64,000 nucleotides of DNA from contig OY747705.1 of NCBI GenBank assembly GCA_963556495.2, positions 36,747,798-36,811,797 of the forward strand, read 5' to 3'. Below, piece by piece: positions 45,555 through 56,029 of the stretch. Numbering within the stretch: position 1 is the first letter of the stretch; each line of letters begins with the position of its first letter. Position numbers and translations under genes: made by a program. Under the pieces are notes generated by a model that worked only from the letters and a program-made list of their open reading frames with translations, searched no databases and was not told the DNA's origin. The stretch is from Valencia hispanica (lineage: Eukaryota > Chordata > Actinopteri > Cyprinodontiformes > Valenciidae).

Positions 45555-46577
45555 ATGGGTACATATGCCCAATTTACATCTGATGCTTACAAAGTTATGC
45601 CGATGCTAACTCTGAATGTGTCAGAGACAGCTGTTGATTTTTTGGTAGATTCCGGGGCCACGCACAGCATCATAAAACATAATGCATTAAAAACAATGCC
45701 AAAAATGAGCGGTAACCATGTTTTTTCTCTGTCTACATCTGGCCAGGTGGTGAAAGAGCTGTTTTCCAATTCTCTTCGCTGCCACTTGGAAGAAGGGCCT
45801 GCATTCAAACACAGTTTTCTAGTTTCTCGACAATGTCCAGTAAACTTGTAAGGAAGAGATTTGATGTGCAAACTTAATATTTCTCTCATCTCCTCATCAG
45901 AAGGCATCCAAATTGTACCTGTTCGAGAGACCGCAGTCCTGACGGCAGTTAAGTACAGCCCTCACGACCTGAAGTATGCATATCAATGGAAACTGCCAGC
46001 AGGTACCCTCTCAAAATTCCTTCTCAAATCTGCAAAGGATTTGGTGAGTCCTTTATCTGTTTTTATGAAAGAGAATTTGCATTGCAAATCACACATTTCT
46101 ACAGGTTCAGATGATGACTATGAGAAAGCATGGTTCTGTGTTTCAGCAGAAAAACAGTCTGTGACTTCGAGGGTCTGGGACACACACTCAGCAGCGCTGG
46201 CTGTGTGCCTCACACCTGAGCAAAAAACATTGTACAGATCTTATGAGTATGTTCCGCACATTTCCCTCTCAAAGCCGGCTGGAGGAGAGTGGAAAGATTT
46301 GAGATCATTAATACACAGAGCTCAGTGTGTAACAGATTGGATCCAAACACAGCAGGATGCCTCAATCTTTTATTCTAAATCAGCGCAGATTTTTAAGTGC
46401 CCATTTCCGTGGACCGTGCACGCCACCAGAACAGTCCACTTAATTGAGGACTCAGATGAAAGATTGATTCAGTCTTTCCTCCATGAGGAAGCTGCAGCAA
46501 ACCAATCAGAAATGCCCATCCCCCTTCAACAGGTTCCATCAGATCTTTGGGCAAAAATTCATATGATGTGGGGTTAA
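45555..46577 (+). pseudogene. Retroviral protease and PR-RT spacer
   Basis: Protease part 45555-45851: the active-site triplet Asp-Ser-Gly-Ala at about 45648 within 'AVDFLVDSGATHSIIKH', which cleaves Gag-Pol in the family. One stop (45849-45851) separates it from a 239-residue frame 45861-46577 that has no RT motif. This spacer includes a His-Ile-Ser-Leu segment (about 46257) and ends just before RT. Its function is unknown to me; see the findings. Confidence 0.75.
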
Positions 46578-46984
46578 TTAAGGGATGTGCACCTGTGAAA
46601 ATAACTCCAAAATCTTCCTTCCATCCAGTGCAGCGTCAATATCCATTGAAACCAGAAGCTGTGTGTGGGATCACACCAGTGTTTGAATCTTTGTTAAAAT
46701 CCGGGGTTGTCGTTGAATGTGCGAAATCTCCGGTTCGCAGTCCACTTTTCCCGGTCCGAAAGGTCAGAGAAACAGGGGAAGAGTGGCGATTCGTGTTAGA
46801 CTTGACCCGGGTCAATTGTTGTGTCACGGCCAGGGCACAGATTTCGCCGAACCCTTTTACCATCTTATCTCAGGTCCCAGTTTCAGCATCTCATTTTTCC
46901 ATTGTGGACCTCAGTAATGCTTTTTACAGTGTACCTGTTGATCCGGACAGTCAATTTTGGTTTGCTTTTGAGTTTAAAGGTTGA
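46547..46984 (+). pseudogene. Retroviral reverse transcriptase, N-terminal piece
   Basis: After a one-base frame change near 46550 the sequence gives the RT fingers and first part of the palm: 'FHPVQRQYPLKPEA', 'SPVRSPLFPVRK', 'EEWRFVLDLTRVN', 'SIVDLSNAFYSVPVD' (motif A Asp). It breaks off at about 46983 before the YxDD motif. Confidence 0.85.
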
Positions 46985-47120
46985 TGTATACCTTCATAAA
47001 GACAAGGGATAACCTAACATGATTAAACTAGATAAGGAAAAGAACTAAGTTTAACACAAACAGGAGGGACAAAACAAGAGAGCAGCAATAAAGGAAGAAG
47101 CACACACAGATACTTCAAGG
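46985..47120 (+). mobile_element. Fragment of the TGTCA-ended DNA element
   Basis: Purine-rich text with 'aacacaaacaggaggga', 'acaagaga' and 'aaggaagaag' resembles 62385-62470 of the bounded element. It directly abuts the truncated RT, so the retrovirus and this element share a rearrangement breakpoint. Confidence 0.5.
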
Positions 47121-47129
47121 TATTAAACA

Positions 47130-48600
47130 GCAAGAAACATGAACAAAACATGATATATGAAAACATTACTCAAATGCAGCTCTAAACAGATACGTTTTTA
47201 GTTGTGATTTTAAAGAACTCAGTGTTTCAGCAGCTTTGCAGTTTTCTGGAAGTTTTTTTTTCTCCAGATTACAGGAGCATAGAAACTGAAAGCTGCTTCT
47301 CCATATTTGGTTCTAATTCTAGGGATGTTGAGAAGACTGGAATTAGAGGACCTGAGTGGCCTGGGTGGTTGGTACCGTGACAACAGGTCTTCAATATATT
47401 TTGGTGCTAAGCCATGTAATGATTTATAAACTAGTAGGAGTATTTAGAAGTCTATTCTATGAGCTACAGGGAGCCACTGTAAGGACTTTAGAACTGGGGT
47501 GATGTGCTCTACTTTCCTGGTTCTAGTGAGGAAGCGAGCAGCAGCGTTCTGGATCAGCTGCAGCTGTCTGACTGACTTTTAAGGCAGACCTGCGAAGATG
47601 CTGTTGCAGAAATCAATCCGACTAAAGATAAACGCATGGATGAGTTTTTCGAAGTCCTGTTGCGACATCATACCTTTAATCCTAGAGATGTTCTTCAGGT
47701 GATAGAAGGTTGACCTTGTTAGTGCCTTTATGTGACCCTGGAGGTTCAGGTCTGAGTCCATTACTACACCTAAATTCCGTGCCTGATCTGTAGTTTCTAG
47801 CTGTATTAACTGAAGCTATGTGCTGACTCTTGATAGTTCCTCTTTAGGTCCAAAAGTAATTATGTTTTGTTTCTATTCAGCTGGAGAAAGTTATGGCACA
47901 TCCATCCATTGATTTACTCGATGCATTTACTTAGGGTTTGAATTGGTTCAAAGTCAGCTGAGTATCATTTGCATAGTTATGGTAGCTAATCGTGTTGGTT
48001 GTTATAATCTGGGCTAGTGGGAGCATGTAGATATTAAATAGGAGGGGCCCTAAAATGGAGCCCTGGCGCACCCCACATGTGATTTCTGTTTGTTCTGATG
48101 AAAAGTTTCCTATTGAAACAAAGAAGTCCCTGTTCTTTAGGTAGGACTCAGACCAGCCAAGTTTTGTACTGGAGAGTCCAACCCAGCTCTCCAATCATTC
48201 TAATAGTATATCCTGATCAACAGTGTCAAATGCTGCACTGAGGTCCAACAGAACCAGCACTGTGGTTCTACCACTGTCTGTATTTATGCGGATGTCATTG
48301 AAAACTTTGATGAGGGCAGTCTCAGTGGTATGGTGAGCACGGAAACCAGACTGAAAAATATAAAAGCGGTTGGTCATTGCTATAAAGCTTTTTATCTCCT
48401 GACACACAGCTTTTTCAATAATCTTACTGATGAATGGAATATGAGAGTTTGGCCTGTAGTTCTGCATTAACGTGTTGTCCAGATTATTCTTTTTTAGCAG
48501 TGGTTTAATAACTGCTGTTTTTAAGGCCTGGGGAAAGATACCTGACAGAAAGGATGAGTTAACTATTTTTAATCAGATCAGACCCAATGACAGGGAAAAC
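47130..48600 (-). mobile_element. L2-type LINE copy A2, minus strand, 5'-truncated
   Basis: Reverse complement is collinear with RT and 3' end of copies A1 and A3 ('[21 protein letters not shown]', '[17 protein letters not shown]', 'SGFRAHHTTETALIKVF', 'LLDLSAAFDTVDQDILLE'). The motif C sequence reads [10 protein letters not shown], so the second catalytic Asp position is altered. It lacks the usual short tail; the 3' terminal 150 bases differ from A1/A3. No TSD was found. Confidence 0.85.
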
Positions 48601-49299
48601 TTTAAGGAAAGCGAGGTTATTCATGTTGAAATTTATTTGGTGCATGGACAAGTTAAGACTCTCACTGTGTTTGTCACTACTTTGTAGAAATTAGGCATAA
48701 CATCAACCATATAACAATTTATCTTCGCTATATGTATATCTATAAAACCCAGCATACAATTTTTATTATTTTTTTACTATATTTATGACATCGTTTTCTT
48801 TGACTTGTAATTTCTTGGAATCCTCTTTTTTTTTTTTTTTTTTACACGTCACGCTCTTTTGGTTGGAATATGACGGGTCCTCATATGGTCATTGTTGCAT
48901 CATAATTGTGTTCCCCCAAAATTCTTGTGTGACTGTGCAAACCTATTGCCAAGTTCCCTTATTTTGTCCTGCCACCTGTCAAACCTAATGACTCATTATG
49001 TTTAGTTACATGTTTTCGTTCAACAGCTGCCTGTGTTTCTCAGCTAACAATATGGGGTACAAATATAATTGGTACATATCTTGGGGAAAATTGTCATTTC
49101 ATTCTCTTACTCCAACAAACCACTTGAGGCAAATGGCTGCCCTAGCTGTTTCTGATTCTACAGGTATTAAAAAATGTATTGGACTAAACTAGACTGCATT
49201 TAACCAGATTTCACTTTATACCTGACTCAGTTGATGTGAAATGTATTATTTATTATTAATATATTTTTGTTGTTTGAGTCAGACCTGATGTGCTGATGT
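48601..49299. other. No gene seen
   Basis: AT-rich with a run of about 18 T at 48827-48843. No supported frame; may include LINE tail remnants. Confidence 0.35.
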
Positions 49300-49390
49300 G
49301 ATGTGATATTCCATAACCGAACGCCTCTTGTAGAAATACAGTGAAGTTTAGCATTTGTTCTCACAGCTGGCTTTATGGGAAGAAAATATA
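49300..49390 (-). mobile_element. LINE C-terminal fragment, minus strand
   Basis: Reverse complement reads 'KPAVRTNAKLHCISTRGVRLWN', nearly identical to the plus-strand fragment at 49812-49890. The pattern Arg-Thr-Asn-x-Lys-Leu ... Gly-Val-x-Leu-Trp-Asn is typical of the end of fish LINE RT proteins. Confidence 0.55.
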
Positions 49391-49735
49391 TTTTTCCTTC
49401 CATAAAGATGAGTCTGGAGTCTGGATCGGTGTTTCTCATATTTTATTATGGCCAGTCTTGTATATAAGCCCGTCTGGGCCAACACTCGAACTCTCTCCCA
49501 CACCAGATCTCACGTCTGCCCTCTCTGCAAGCAGCTTCAGCCTTCAGTTATGTCTTTATTGCAAGGTTAACCAAAACACTTCTCACAGTTGAGTTGCGCA
49601 GTTAGAACAGAGTAGGTGAAAGGCCTCTTCACTGACTAATAACTATGCCATATTCCCCAGATGAGTTTACTAATATTTACTTAATCAATTAATTGACATA
49701 ACCTTGAAATGTTGAAATATTTATGTAACAATAAA

Positions 49736-49810
49736 CATGTTTGTTCCTCTCAAACTGAGCTTACTTTCCAAATAAAGGAGAGTAAGTTCAGTTTGAAAGG
49801 AACAAACATG
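49736..49810. repeat. Imperfect hairpin, 34-bp arms, 7-nt loop
   Basis: Left arm 49736-49769 and right arm 49777-49810 pair with three mismatches around AAATAAA. The right arm leads straight into the plus-strand LINE fragment at 49812. Confidence 0.88.
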
Positions 49811-49811
49811 C

Positions 49812-50045
49812 TTATAAAGCCAGCTGTGAGAACAAATGCTAAACTTCACTGTATTTATTCAAGAGGTGTCCAGTTATGGAATAGATGCAGTGATGACATG
49901 AAAAATTGTCAAACAATTGGTACATTTAAAGAAAACGTAAAAGAAGATAAAATTAAAAGATACAAAACAATTAAACTTATGAGCTATGTATGTATTTTGT
50001 TTATTGTGAATTATCATATGTTACTTTTTTTATGTACTGAATAAT
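49812..50045 (+). mobile_element. LINE C-terminal fragment, plus strand
   Basis: Codes 'KPAVRTNAKLHCIYSRGVQLWN' and continues 'SDDMKNCQTIGTFKENVKE', then an AT-rich end. It is the inverted partner of 49300-49390 and extends further towards the protein C-terminus. Clade not assigned. Confidence 0.6.
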
Positions 50046-51143
50046 GTGCTTTACTTTCTGATGAATTGCTGTAATAGTCATGCATTTAATTCAAGTTATA
50101 ATGGACTAAAGGGTTTTTTAACAAGATAAGCGTTCAACTTCATCCAAAACCCTTTTCGAAAGTATTGATCTTGAAATTCTGTTTGTCAAATGTTCACATT
50201 TTTGTTATTTTAGTTCAAAATAAATAAATAAAAATAAATAATGTGACAAAATTTTAATTTGATCAAATTTGACATGGTTTTTGCGGTGAATTGAAGTTGT
50301 CAAATATGTTAAGCACTTGTCACAAAGTCTGTGTTTTTTTTACAACAGTCTGTGTTTGTTGTTATATCTGTAAAGTGCTGATAAATTTGAATGACTTGTA
50401 ATAGGTGTTTGTGAAACCTATGTGTAATTTCTCTGTTAAATATGTTAAAAAATAAAATGGACACAAAATCGCTCCCGAGTCATTTGATGAGATGAATGCA
50501 CACAATAGTGTTTATGCTGCATATGTATGCATGTTGGAGTAGCAGTGTTTTGTTGGTAGGCGGCACATTCATTTAACAAAATGAATAGCTCTTGGACTAA
50601 ATTAAATTCCAGCTGAAATTAAATGATTGGGAGTAGTCTCTGTGTGTTCTACCAAGCGCTGTAGGAGGGCAATATTGCTAAAAGGCTTTTAGAGGATTAA
50701 TTTAATGTTTTTTTTCTACTTCTTCCATCTCTCCCAGCCCTTTTTATTTCTTTGTTCGCCATCCAGGTAGTCATAAACCACTGCATTACCTTTTGCACTG
50801 ACATTTAGTAGCTAAAAAAAATGGCACAGAGCCATCCAACAGGGTGCTGCATACATAAAGGTAGACTAGGTGTTGTGGCCATGTTGTCTCACTGGGAGAG
50901 GCATTACGAAAGAAAGAATCACAGATGCTGTTTTGTTTTGGGGGTGCTGAAAGTCAATGACATGCTCTGGAAGCTGTCAGGATGGGTATAAGAATAAAAC
51001 CAGTCTTCAGCAGCAGATAAAGAAAGTGGCTATCAATGACATTTTTATAGAAAAGAATGCATAGTAACAGTTTCCAACACATACAGTTGTCCATAAACTA
51101 GAGTATTTTAACACCTAAGGCCTTGATAAGCCTTTAAATCCCA
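50046..51143. other. No gene seen
   Basis: AT-rich sequence without coding pattern or recognisable repeat ends. Confidence 0.35.
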
Positions 51144-51145
51144 TA

Positions 51146-52190
51146 CAGTGGGGCAAAAAAGTATTTGGCAGCCACATATTTTGCAGGTTGTCCCACATAG
51201 AAAAAATGAAAGAGGATTGTAATTTTCAACATAGTTACACTCCAACCGTCAGAGACAGAATGTAAAAAAATTCAGCAAATCACATTTTATGATATTTAAA
51301 GAATTTATTTGTAAAATGGTGCAGAAATAAGTATTTAAATAAGTATAAGAAATACGTATTTAGCACCTACAAACAAGCAAGAATTCTGGCCCTCACAGAC
51401 CTGTTACTACTTGTTTAAGAAGCTCTTCTATCCTCCACTCATTAACTGTATTAATGGCACCTGTTTGAACTCTTTATCTGTATAAATGATACCTGTCCAC
51501 ACCTTCAAACAGTCAGACTCCAACCTCCACCATGGCCAAGATCAGAGAGCTATCCAAGGAAACCAGGGACAAAATTGTACACCTGCACAAGACTGGGATG
51601 CGCAAATCTACAATAGACAAGCAGTTTGGTGAGTAGACATCAACTGTTAGAAAAATTATTAGAAATGGAATAAGTACAAGATCACTGATAATCTCTCTCG
51701 ACCTGGGGCTCCATGCAAGATCTCACCTCGTGAGGTTGGCGAAAGGGCCTTTCTGTGTGGAGTTTGCATGTTCTCCCCGTGTTCCCTTGAGCAGCTAATG
51801 TGAGCTACTCCCACAAAAACATGCACTAGTCCTGGGGCTGTATTCTGCCTCCTCGTGGCTGGCTGGGGCGCCTGAAGGGATGGGGAGGATCTGGCTGGAA
51901 TAACGTGATCCTTCCATGCGCTACGTCCAGCCGGGGAAACCCCGCCCCGGCCTGCTCACTGCCCAAGCATGAAGGAGGCTTGGGTTTCAGTGTGTGGCCC
52001 TCCCAGGGCTGGCAGAGGGAGAGCGGAACCCCAGGACTGGAACTAGGTAGGAGTGAGTGATAAATAATGGAAAAAAACTATGGGATAAAAAAAAAAATAC
52101 AATGTGATTTCCTTTGGGGTTTTTTTTTTACATTCTGTCTCTCACAGTTGAACTGTACCTATGATGAAACTACAGACCTCTCTAATCATT
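51146..52190 (+). mobile_element. Tc1-like element, partial, with a nested SINE-like insert
   Basis: Left end CAGTGGGGCAAAAAAGTATTTGG at TA (51144-51145) is a Tc1-type terminus. At 51532-51633 the plus strand codes '[19 protein letters not shown]' and '[13 protein letters not shown]', the transposase N-terminus, followed by a stop. The text resembles the transposase again at 51690-51736 ('ggggctccatgcaagatctcacc'). 52090-52190 ('cattctgtctctcacagttgaa') is the inner part of the right inverted repeat, which is truncated. Most of the catalytic domain is deleted. Confidence 0.8.
51737..52070 (+). repeat. SINE-like or non-autonomous insert in the Tc1-like element
   Basis: GC-rich block starting after 'tcgtgaggt', containing 'gtgtggagtttgcatgttctccccgtg' in two parts, 'cccacaaaaacatgcactag' and 'agtgagtgataaataatgg'. 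The sharp change in composition and the continuation of Tc1 sequence afterwards suggest an insertion. Class not assigned. Confidence 0.5.
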
Positions 52191-52203
52191 TTAAGTGTCA
52201 CAA

Positions 52204-52720
52204 CTTAAGATAAGATACACTTTATTGTCCACAAGCAAATTTGTCTTGGGCTACAGAGTCACGTGTAAGCTGTGGTACATTCAATAAAGAGCAAGAGAAA
52301 AAATTAAAATAAAATAAAACAGAGCAAATAATTAAAAGATATTATTACTCATACACATTCGACAATATTCGTCACAAGCTTATCCCTTTATTCCATTAAG
52401 AGTGTTTATTTAGTAGTGTTACTGCTAAGGGAATAAAAGAGAATCTAAAACGATGAATCTTATATTTTACTGCTCTGAAGCGTCTGCTACTTTTAATAAC
52501 TCAAATTCTGAGAACAGTGCATGTTTCGGATTGCTAGAAATAGATCTAGCCAGTCTAACTATAGTATTCTCATTTGTGACATGCAAGGCTGGTAATTCCT
52601 TGCTGCCAGTTATTCTTGTGGCTGTTTTAATCAAATTTGTAATTTTATTCTTATTCCTCACCGTTAAGGCTCCAAACCAGGCAGCCATTCTATATCCAAC
52701 TAAGCTAATTAGAGCTGCGT
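52204..52720 (-). mobile_element. Rex1/CR1-like LINE 3' fragment
   Basis: Minus strand ends with 'aataaagtgtatcttatctt', a LINE tail I associate with Rex1-like elements. The coding part 52467-52688 reads 'AAWFGALTVRNKNKITNLIK' and 'NPKHALFSEFELL', the C-terminal pattern of CR1/Rex1-group RTs. No stop inside these 73 codons. 5'-truncated next to the L2 copy B2. Confidence 0.65.
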
Positions 52721-53096
52721 TGAAGAATCAAATCAAACTTTATTTATAAAGCGCTTTTCATATAAGAAGTTGCATCACAAAGTGCTTTACTGAATAAAAT
52801 GATCCCACATAAAACCACATTCCCATCCCTCCCCCACAAATTAAAAAGCATGGTCACAGTTATACTGCAAGAGGAGCGCAGAGACCGTGAAGGTTCAGAA
52901 GGTAAAACAGTTCAGAGAGATAACAAGGCCCAAGACCTTTAAGACACTTAAAAACCATTAAAGGAACCGTAAAAATCGATCCTTGAACGTACGGGGAGCC
53001 AATGCAATGATTTTAAGACCGGTGTAATGTGCTCCCGCCTCCTGGTGTTCGTCAGGACACGTGCTGCTGAATTTTGTAGTAGTTGTAACCCCGGTA

Positions 53097-54467
53097 CAGG
53101 CCCGGCCCTAACCAATTTGGTGCCCTAGGCAAGATTTTAACTGGCGCCCCCTTGCATCGCAGTACAATACTTGCACTGCTAGTGTACATATACTCACAAG
53201 AAACTAGCTTTGTTTTAGACATCGTTTTATTTAAATAAAACAATTGCACATTCAAAGCCAGTCAGCTGGGTCTATTGGAGCAACAGAAGGTCTGCTTGAT
53301 GCTGCTGCATCACTGCTGGTTTGTGCTGCTGAGGTGGAGGCAACAGAGGGTCAGAAGAGGAGTATGTGACACCAGTCTAATAATAAACACATGATTTAAA
53401 AAATACAATAAAATGAAATTATATAAATGAGAAACCTAGACATAAATACATGATGTAGACTATAGTGTATAATATACAATGTATTTTTCAGATACAAATT
53501 ATATTAGTAATTCATATTAATTAAATGTTATTATCATTACAATGAAATTCTAATTAGCAGAATGCAAAAGAATCTGTAAACTGCAGTATAATGTTGCATG
53601 TGGGAATGCTAAGTAATGCTCTAACATTAATGATGTGCACTTTAACACAGGTTTAAAGTTTAACATGTACACTTTATAGGAGCTGTAGCACAGTTAACAG
53701 CTGGCGTTACAACTATGGAATTATTATTATGGCTATTAATGGCCTTTTGATTGATTATTACAAGCTGGGAAAACGTGAGATAATGATGCCAATGAAATTA
53801 ACATTAATACACCTGCTGATTAGATGTAATATTTACACATTTGTCCGAGGAAGTTACTCATATTACTATTTTCCATAATAATAGCGCTAGGCTTATCTGT
53901 TAGAACCATTCACTGTTAATATTTTGGTTAGAACTAGTAGATAGCGCTAGCTATTTATATCATGTATGGTAATGGCTAATGGCATTATTGATCATCGTTC
54001 TGTAACATCAAAATAATATCATTAACATCATCTTTACTGTAACATTACCTTTGTCTTTGGTGTGCTTTCCTCCTCTTCTTTTCTTTTTTTCCTCCCCTGG
54101 GCACCAGATAATTTGGGACTCTTTGACATATTAACTTTTTTTTGACGCAATAAAAAATCCGAATGGCGGGTAAAAGAAGTCTGATTGGTGGAGGTTGTTT
54201 CCCATCCTGCTTTGCGGCGCCTCATGTTTTGTTCTGCACCGTGAGCTAAAAGTATATGTGATCCCTTCAAGTCCCTGCTGGTCGCGTTATAGTTAGAACA
54301 CTAAACTAAAATTAATGCCATGGAAAGCCCATTATTGCTCCACTCGTTTCACCTACAATGAAGTACAATAAAAGCGGAAAGTTCCTTCCTATGATTGCTA
54401 TGGCGCCCCTAGGGTAAACAGCGCCCTTAGCATTTGCCTATACAGCCTATGCCCCGGGCTGGCCCTG
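53097..54467 (-). mobile_element. hAT transposon, internally deleted, 8-bp TSD
   Basis: CCCCGGTA at 53089-53096 and 54468-54475. Ends CAGGCCCGGCCC and (inverted) CAGGGCCAGCCC match at 10 of 12 positions by eye, then diverge. The uninterrupted L2 copy B1 at about 31811-31830 shows the empty site. Only the start of a transposase remains, on the minus strand. Confidence 0.88.
54034..54129 (-). pseudogene. hAT transposase first exon remnant
   Basis: From the Met at 54129: MSKSPKLSGAQGRKKRKEEE, a basic start of the kind seen at the N-terminus of fish hAT transposases related to ZMYM-type proteins. It runs to a possible splice donor 'aag/gtaatg' at about 54052, beyond which the frame stops at 54034. 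The BED zinc finger, RNase-H-like and dimerisation domains are absent. Confidence 0.5.
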
Positions 54468-54855
54468 CCCCGGTATACTCTTTTTGGGAAGATCAGAAAG
54501 CAGGGCATTACAGTAATCAATTCTACTGGAGATAAAAGCATGCATCAGTGTCTCGGTATTGGCCCGAGAGAGAATGGGGCGAACTCTGGCAATGTTCTTT
54601 AGTTGATAAAAACCTATTTTAGTAATATTTTTAATGTGAGGGATAAAAGTCAGCTCAGAGTCAAAACTCCCGCCCAGGTTCTTCACTTGTAAAGAGGGAT
54701 TTAAAGACAGTGATTGTAGTTTTGGTAAAAGTTTCTCTCTCTGAGCCTCAGGACTGATGACTAAAACTTCAGTTTTGTCCTGGTTGAGCTGGAGAAAGTT
54801 TTCTGCCATCCAGGATTTGATGTCTAAAATGCAGTTAAAAAGTGCATCCATTGGC

Positions 54856-55327
54856 CGTGTCACGTGGTGTGTGGAGAATGGACCAAAACGCACTCGCTGA
54901 AGGAAGGTGCAGGATGTTTATTACAGTGAGGAGGTGGTGATGATGGTGGTGAAGATGGTAGGAACGGAAACACTGGACATCGGGCAGGGAAGGAAGACAG
55001 CAGGAAGACGACACACCATGGGGATTGACAATTACTAATGATCCGGCCGGGAGTGAAAGGAAGTGAGGGGTCTCTTTGGGTACGCCCCTGGAAGTCTGGC
55101 GGACGGCCCCGGTGGTGGCCCCTGAGGACCTGGAGGTCGGGCGGATGGCCCCGGTGGCGGCCCCTGGGGACCTGGAGGTTGGGCGGACGGCCCCGGTGGC
55201 GGCCTCTGGCTGGACGGAGGTCGGGCGGACGGCCCTTAGGTCTTAAAGGCAGGAGGTGAGTGGGATCAGGTGTGGTTGATGAGACAGACAGGTGAAGACA
55301 ATGAGGCAGGAATAGGGCAGCATGACA
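54856..55327 (+). mobile_element. Non-autonomous DNA element, 5-bp TSD GGCCG
   Basis: Begins TGTCACGTGG (54858) and ends CATGACA (55327), inserted in L2 copy B2. GGCCG flanks both sides (54853-54857 and 55328-55332). The empty site is visible in copy B1 ('attggccgtgtgtcatc', about 32195-32213). An 8-bp TSD GGCCGTGT with a shorter element is an equally exact alternative; the 5-bp reading is preferred because it gives matching TGTCA ends and agrees with 61848-62514. Contains a 42-bp tandem repeat. Confidence 0.78.
55085..55240 (+). repeat. 42-bp minisatellite inside the DNA element
   Basis: Three to four units, each containing 'ggcggacggccccggtggcgg' or close variants split by 'cctggggacctggagg'. 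The period of 42 bases keeps a 14-residue open repeat (55038-55259), but coding is not otherwise supported. Confidence 0.85.
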
Positions 55328-56029
55328 GGCCGTGTGTCATCGGGAGACATGGAGATGTACAACTGTGTATCATCTGCATAACTGTGAAAGTTAACTCCAT
55401 GTCTTCTGATCACACTGCCATAAAGGGAGCATATAAAGGTTAAAAAGCACCTGGCCTAAAATCGAACCCTGGGGCACACCACATGTAATCCCGTGGACCT
55501 TAGAGGAGCAGGTATCTAAACTTACCATAAAAGTCCTGTCTGTAAGATAGGATGTGAACCATTTGTGAACAGCACCAGAGAGGCCAATCTGTTAAAATGA
55601 TTGTTGTGCCGCAGATAGGTAGGATTTGGCTATGAATAATTATGAATAATTGCTTAGGGCAATTATTAATAAGATTAATAATTTTATGTAAAAATTACCA
55701 AGATTAGGGGCACCATCCTGTTGGATTCCAGGAATTTTTTTATATAAATTGTTCAGTCTCAGTTTATGTTTATGATTACCAGCCTGATAAGGCTGAGATA
55801 ATTAAACAAATGAAGGAATAAGTTCTTACGCTGTGGACATTAATTGTACGCATCACTCCAAGTAATCCCAGACAACTTCTCTTTAAGATAAGGGGACCTT
55901 ATTTAGAAAATCCCATCTATTCTAAAGAATGCAAACTACTACAGATCTTAGACAAAAATAATAGGTGAATATTACACATAATTAATATGAAATGAAATCA
56001 GTGAGACAGCTGAGGTTTGGGCCAGGAAA

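Larger units (their letters stand above)
42834..46984 (+). mobile_element. Endogenous retrovirus, 5' half only, degraded
   Basis: An LTR-like leader, then matrix, proline-rich, capsid, nucleocapsid zinc knuckle, protease, a spacer and the start of reverse transcriptase, in retroviral order. It ends abruptly in the RT at about 46984 against a DNA-element fragment; the rest of pol, env and the 3' LTR are not in the window. Several stops and frameshifts make it defective. The MGSVSS start suggests myristoylated Gag. Genus-level placement is not attempted. Confidence 0.8.

Noticed and set aside
55038..55259. Arg/Trp/Pro repeat protein
   Set aside because: The 14-residue periodicity follows from the 42-bp minisatellite in a DNA element; no other coding support.
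54853..55335. 8-bp TSD GGCCGTGT (hAT reading)
   Set aside because: Exact, but the 5-bp reading gives matching TGTCA ends and agrees with two other copies; kept only as an alternative.
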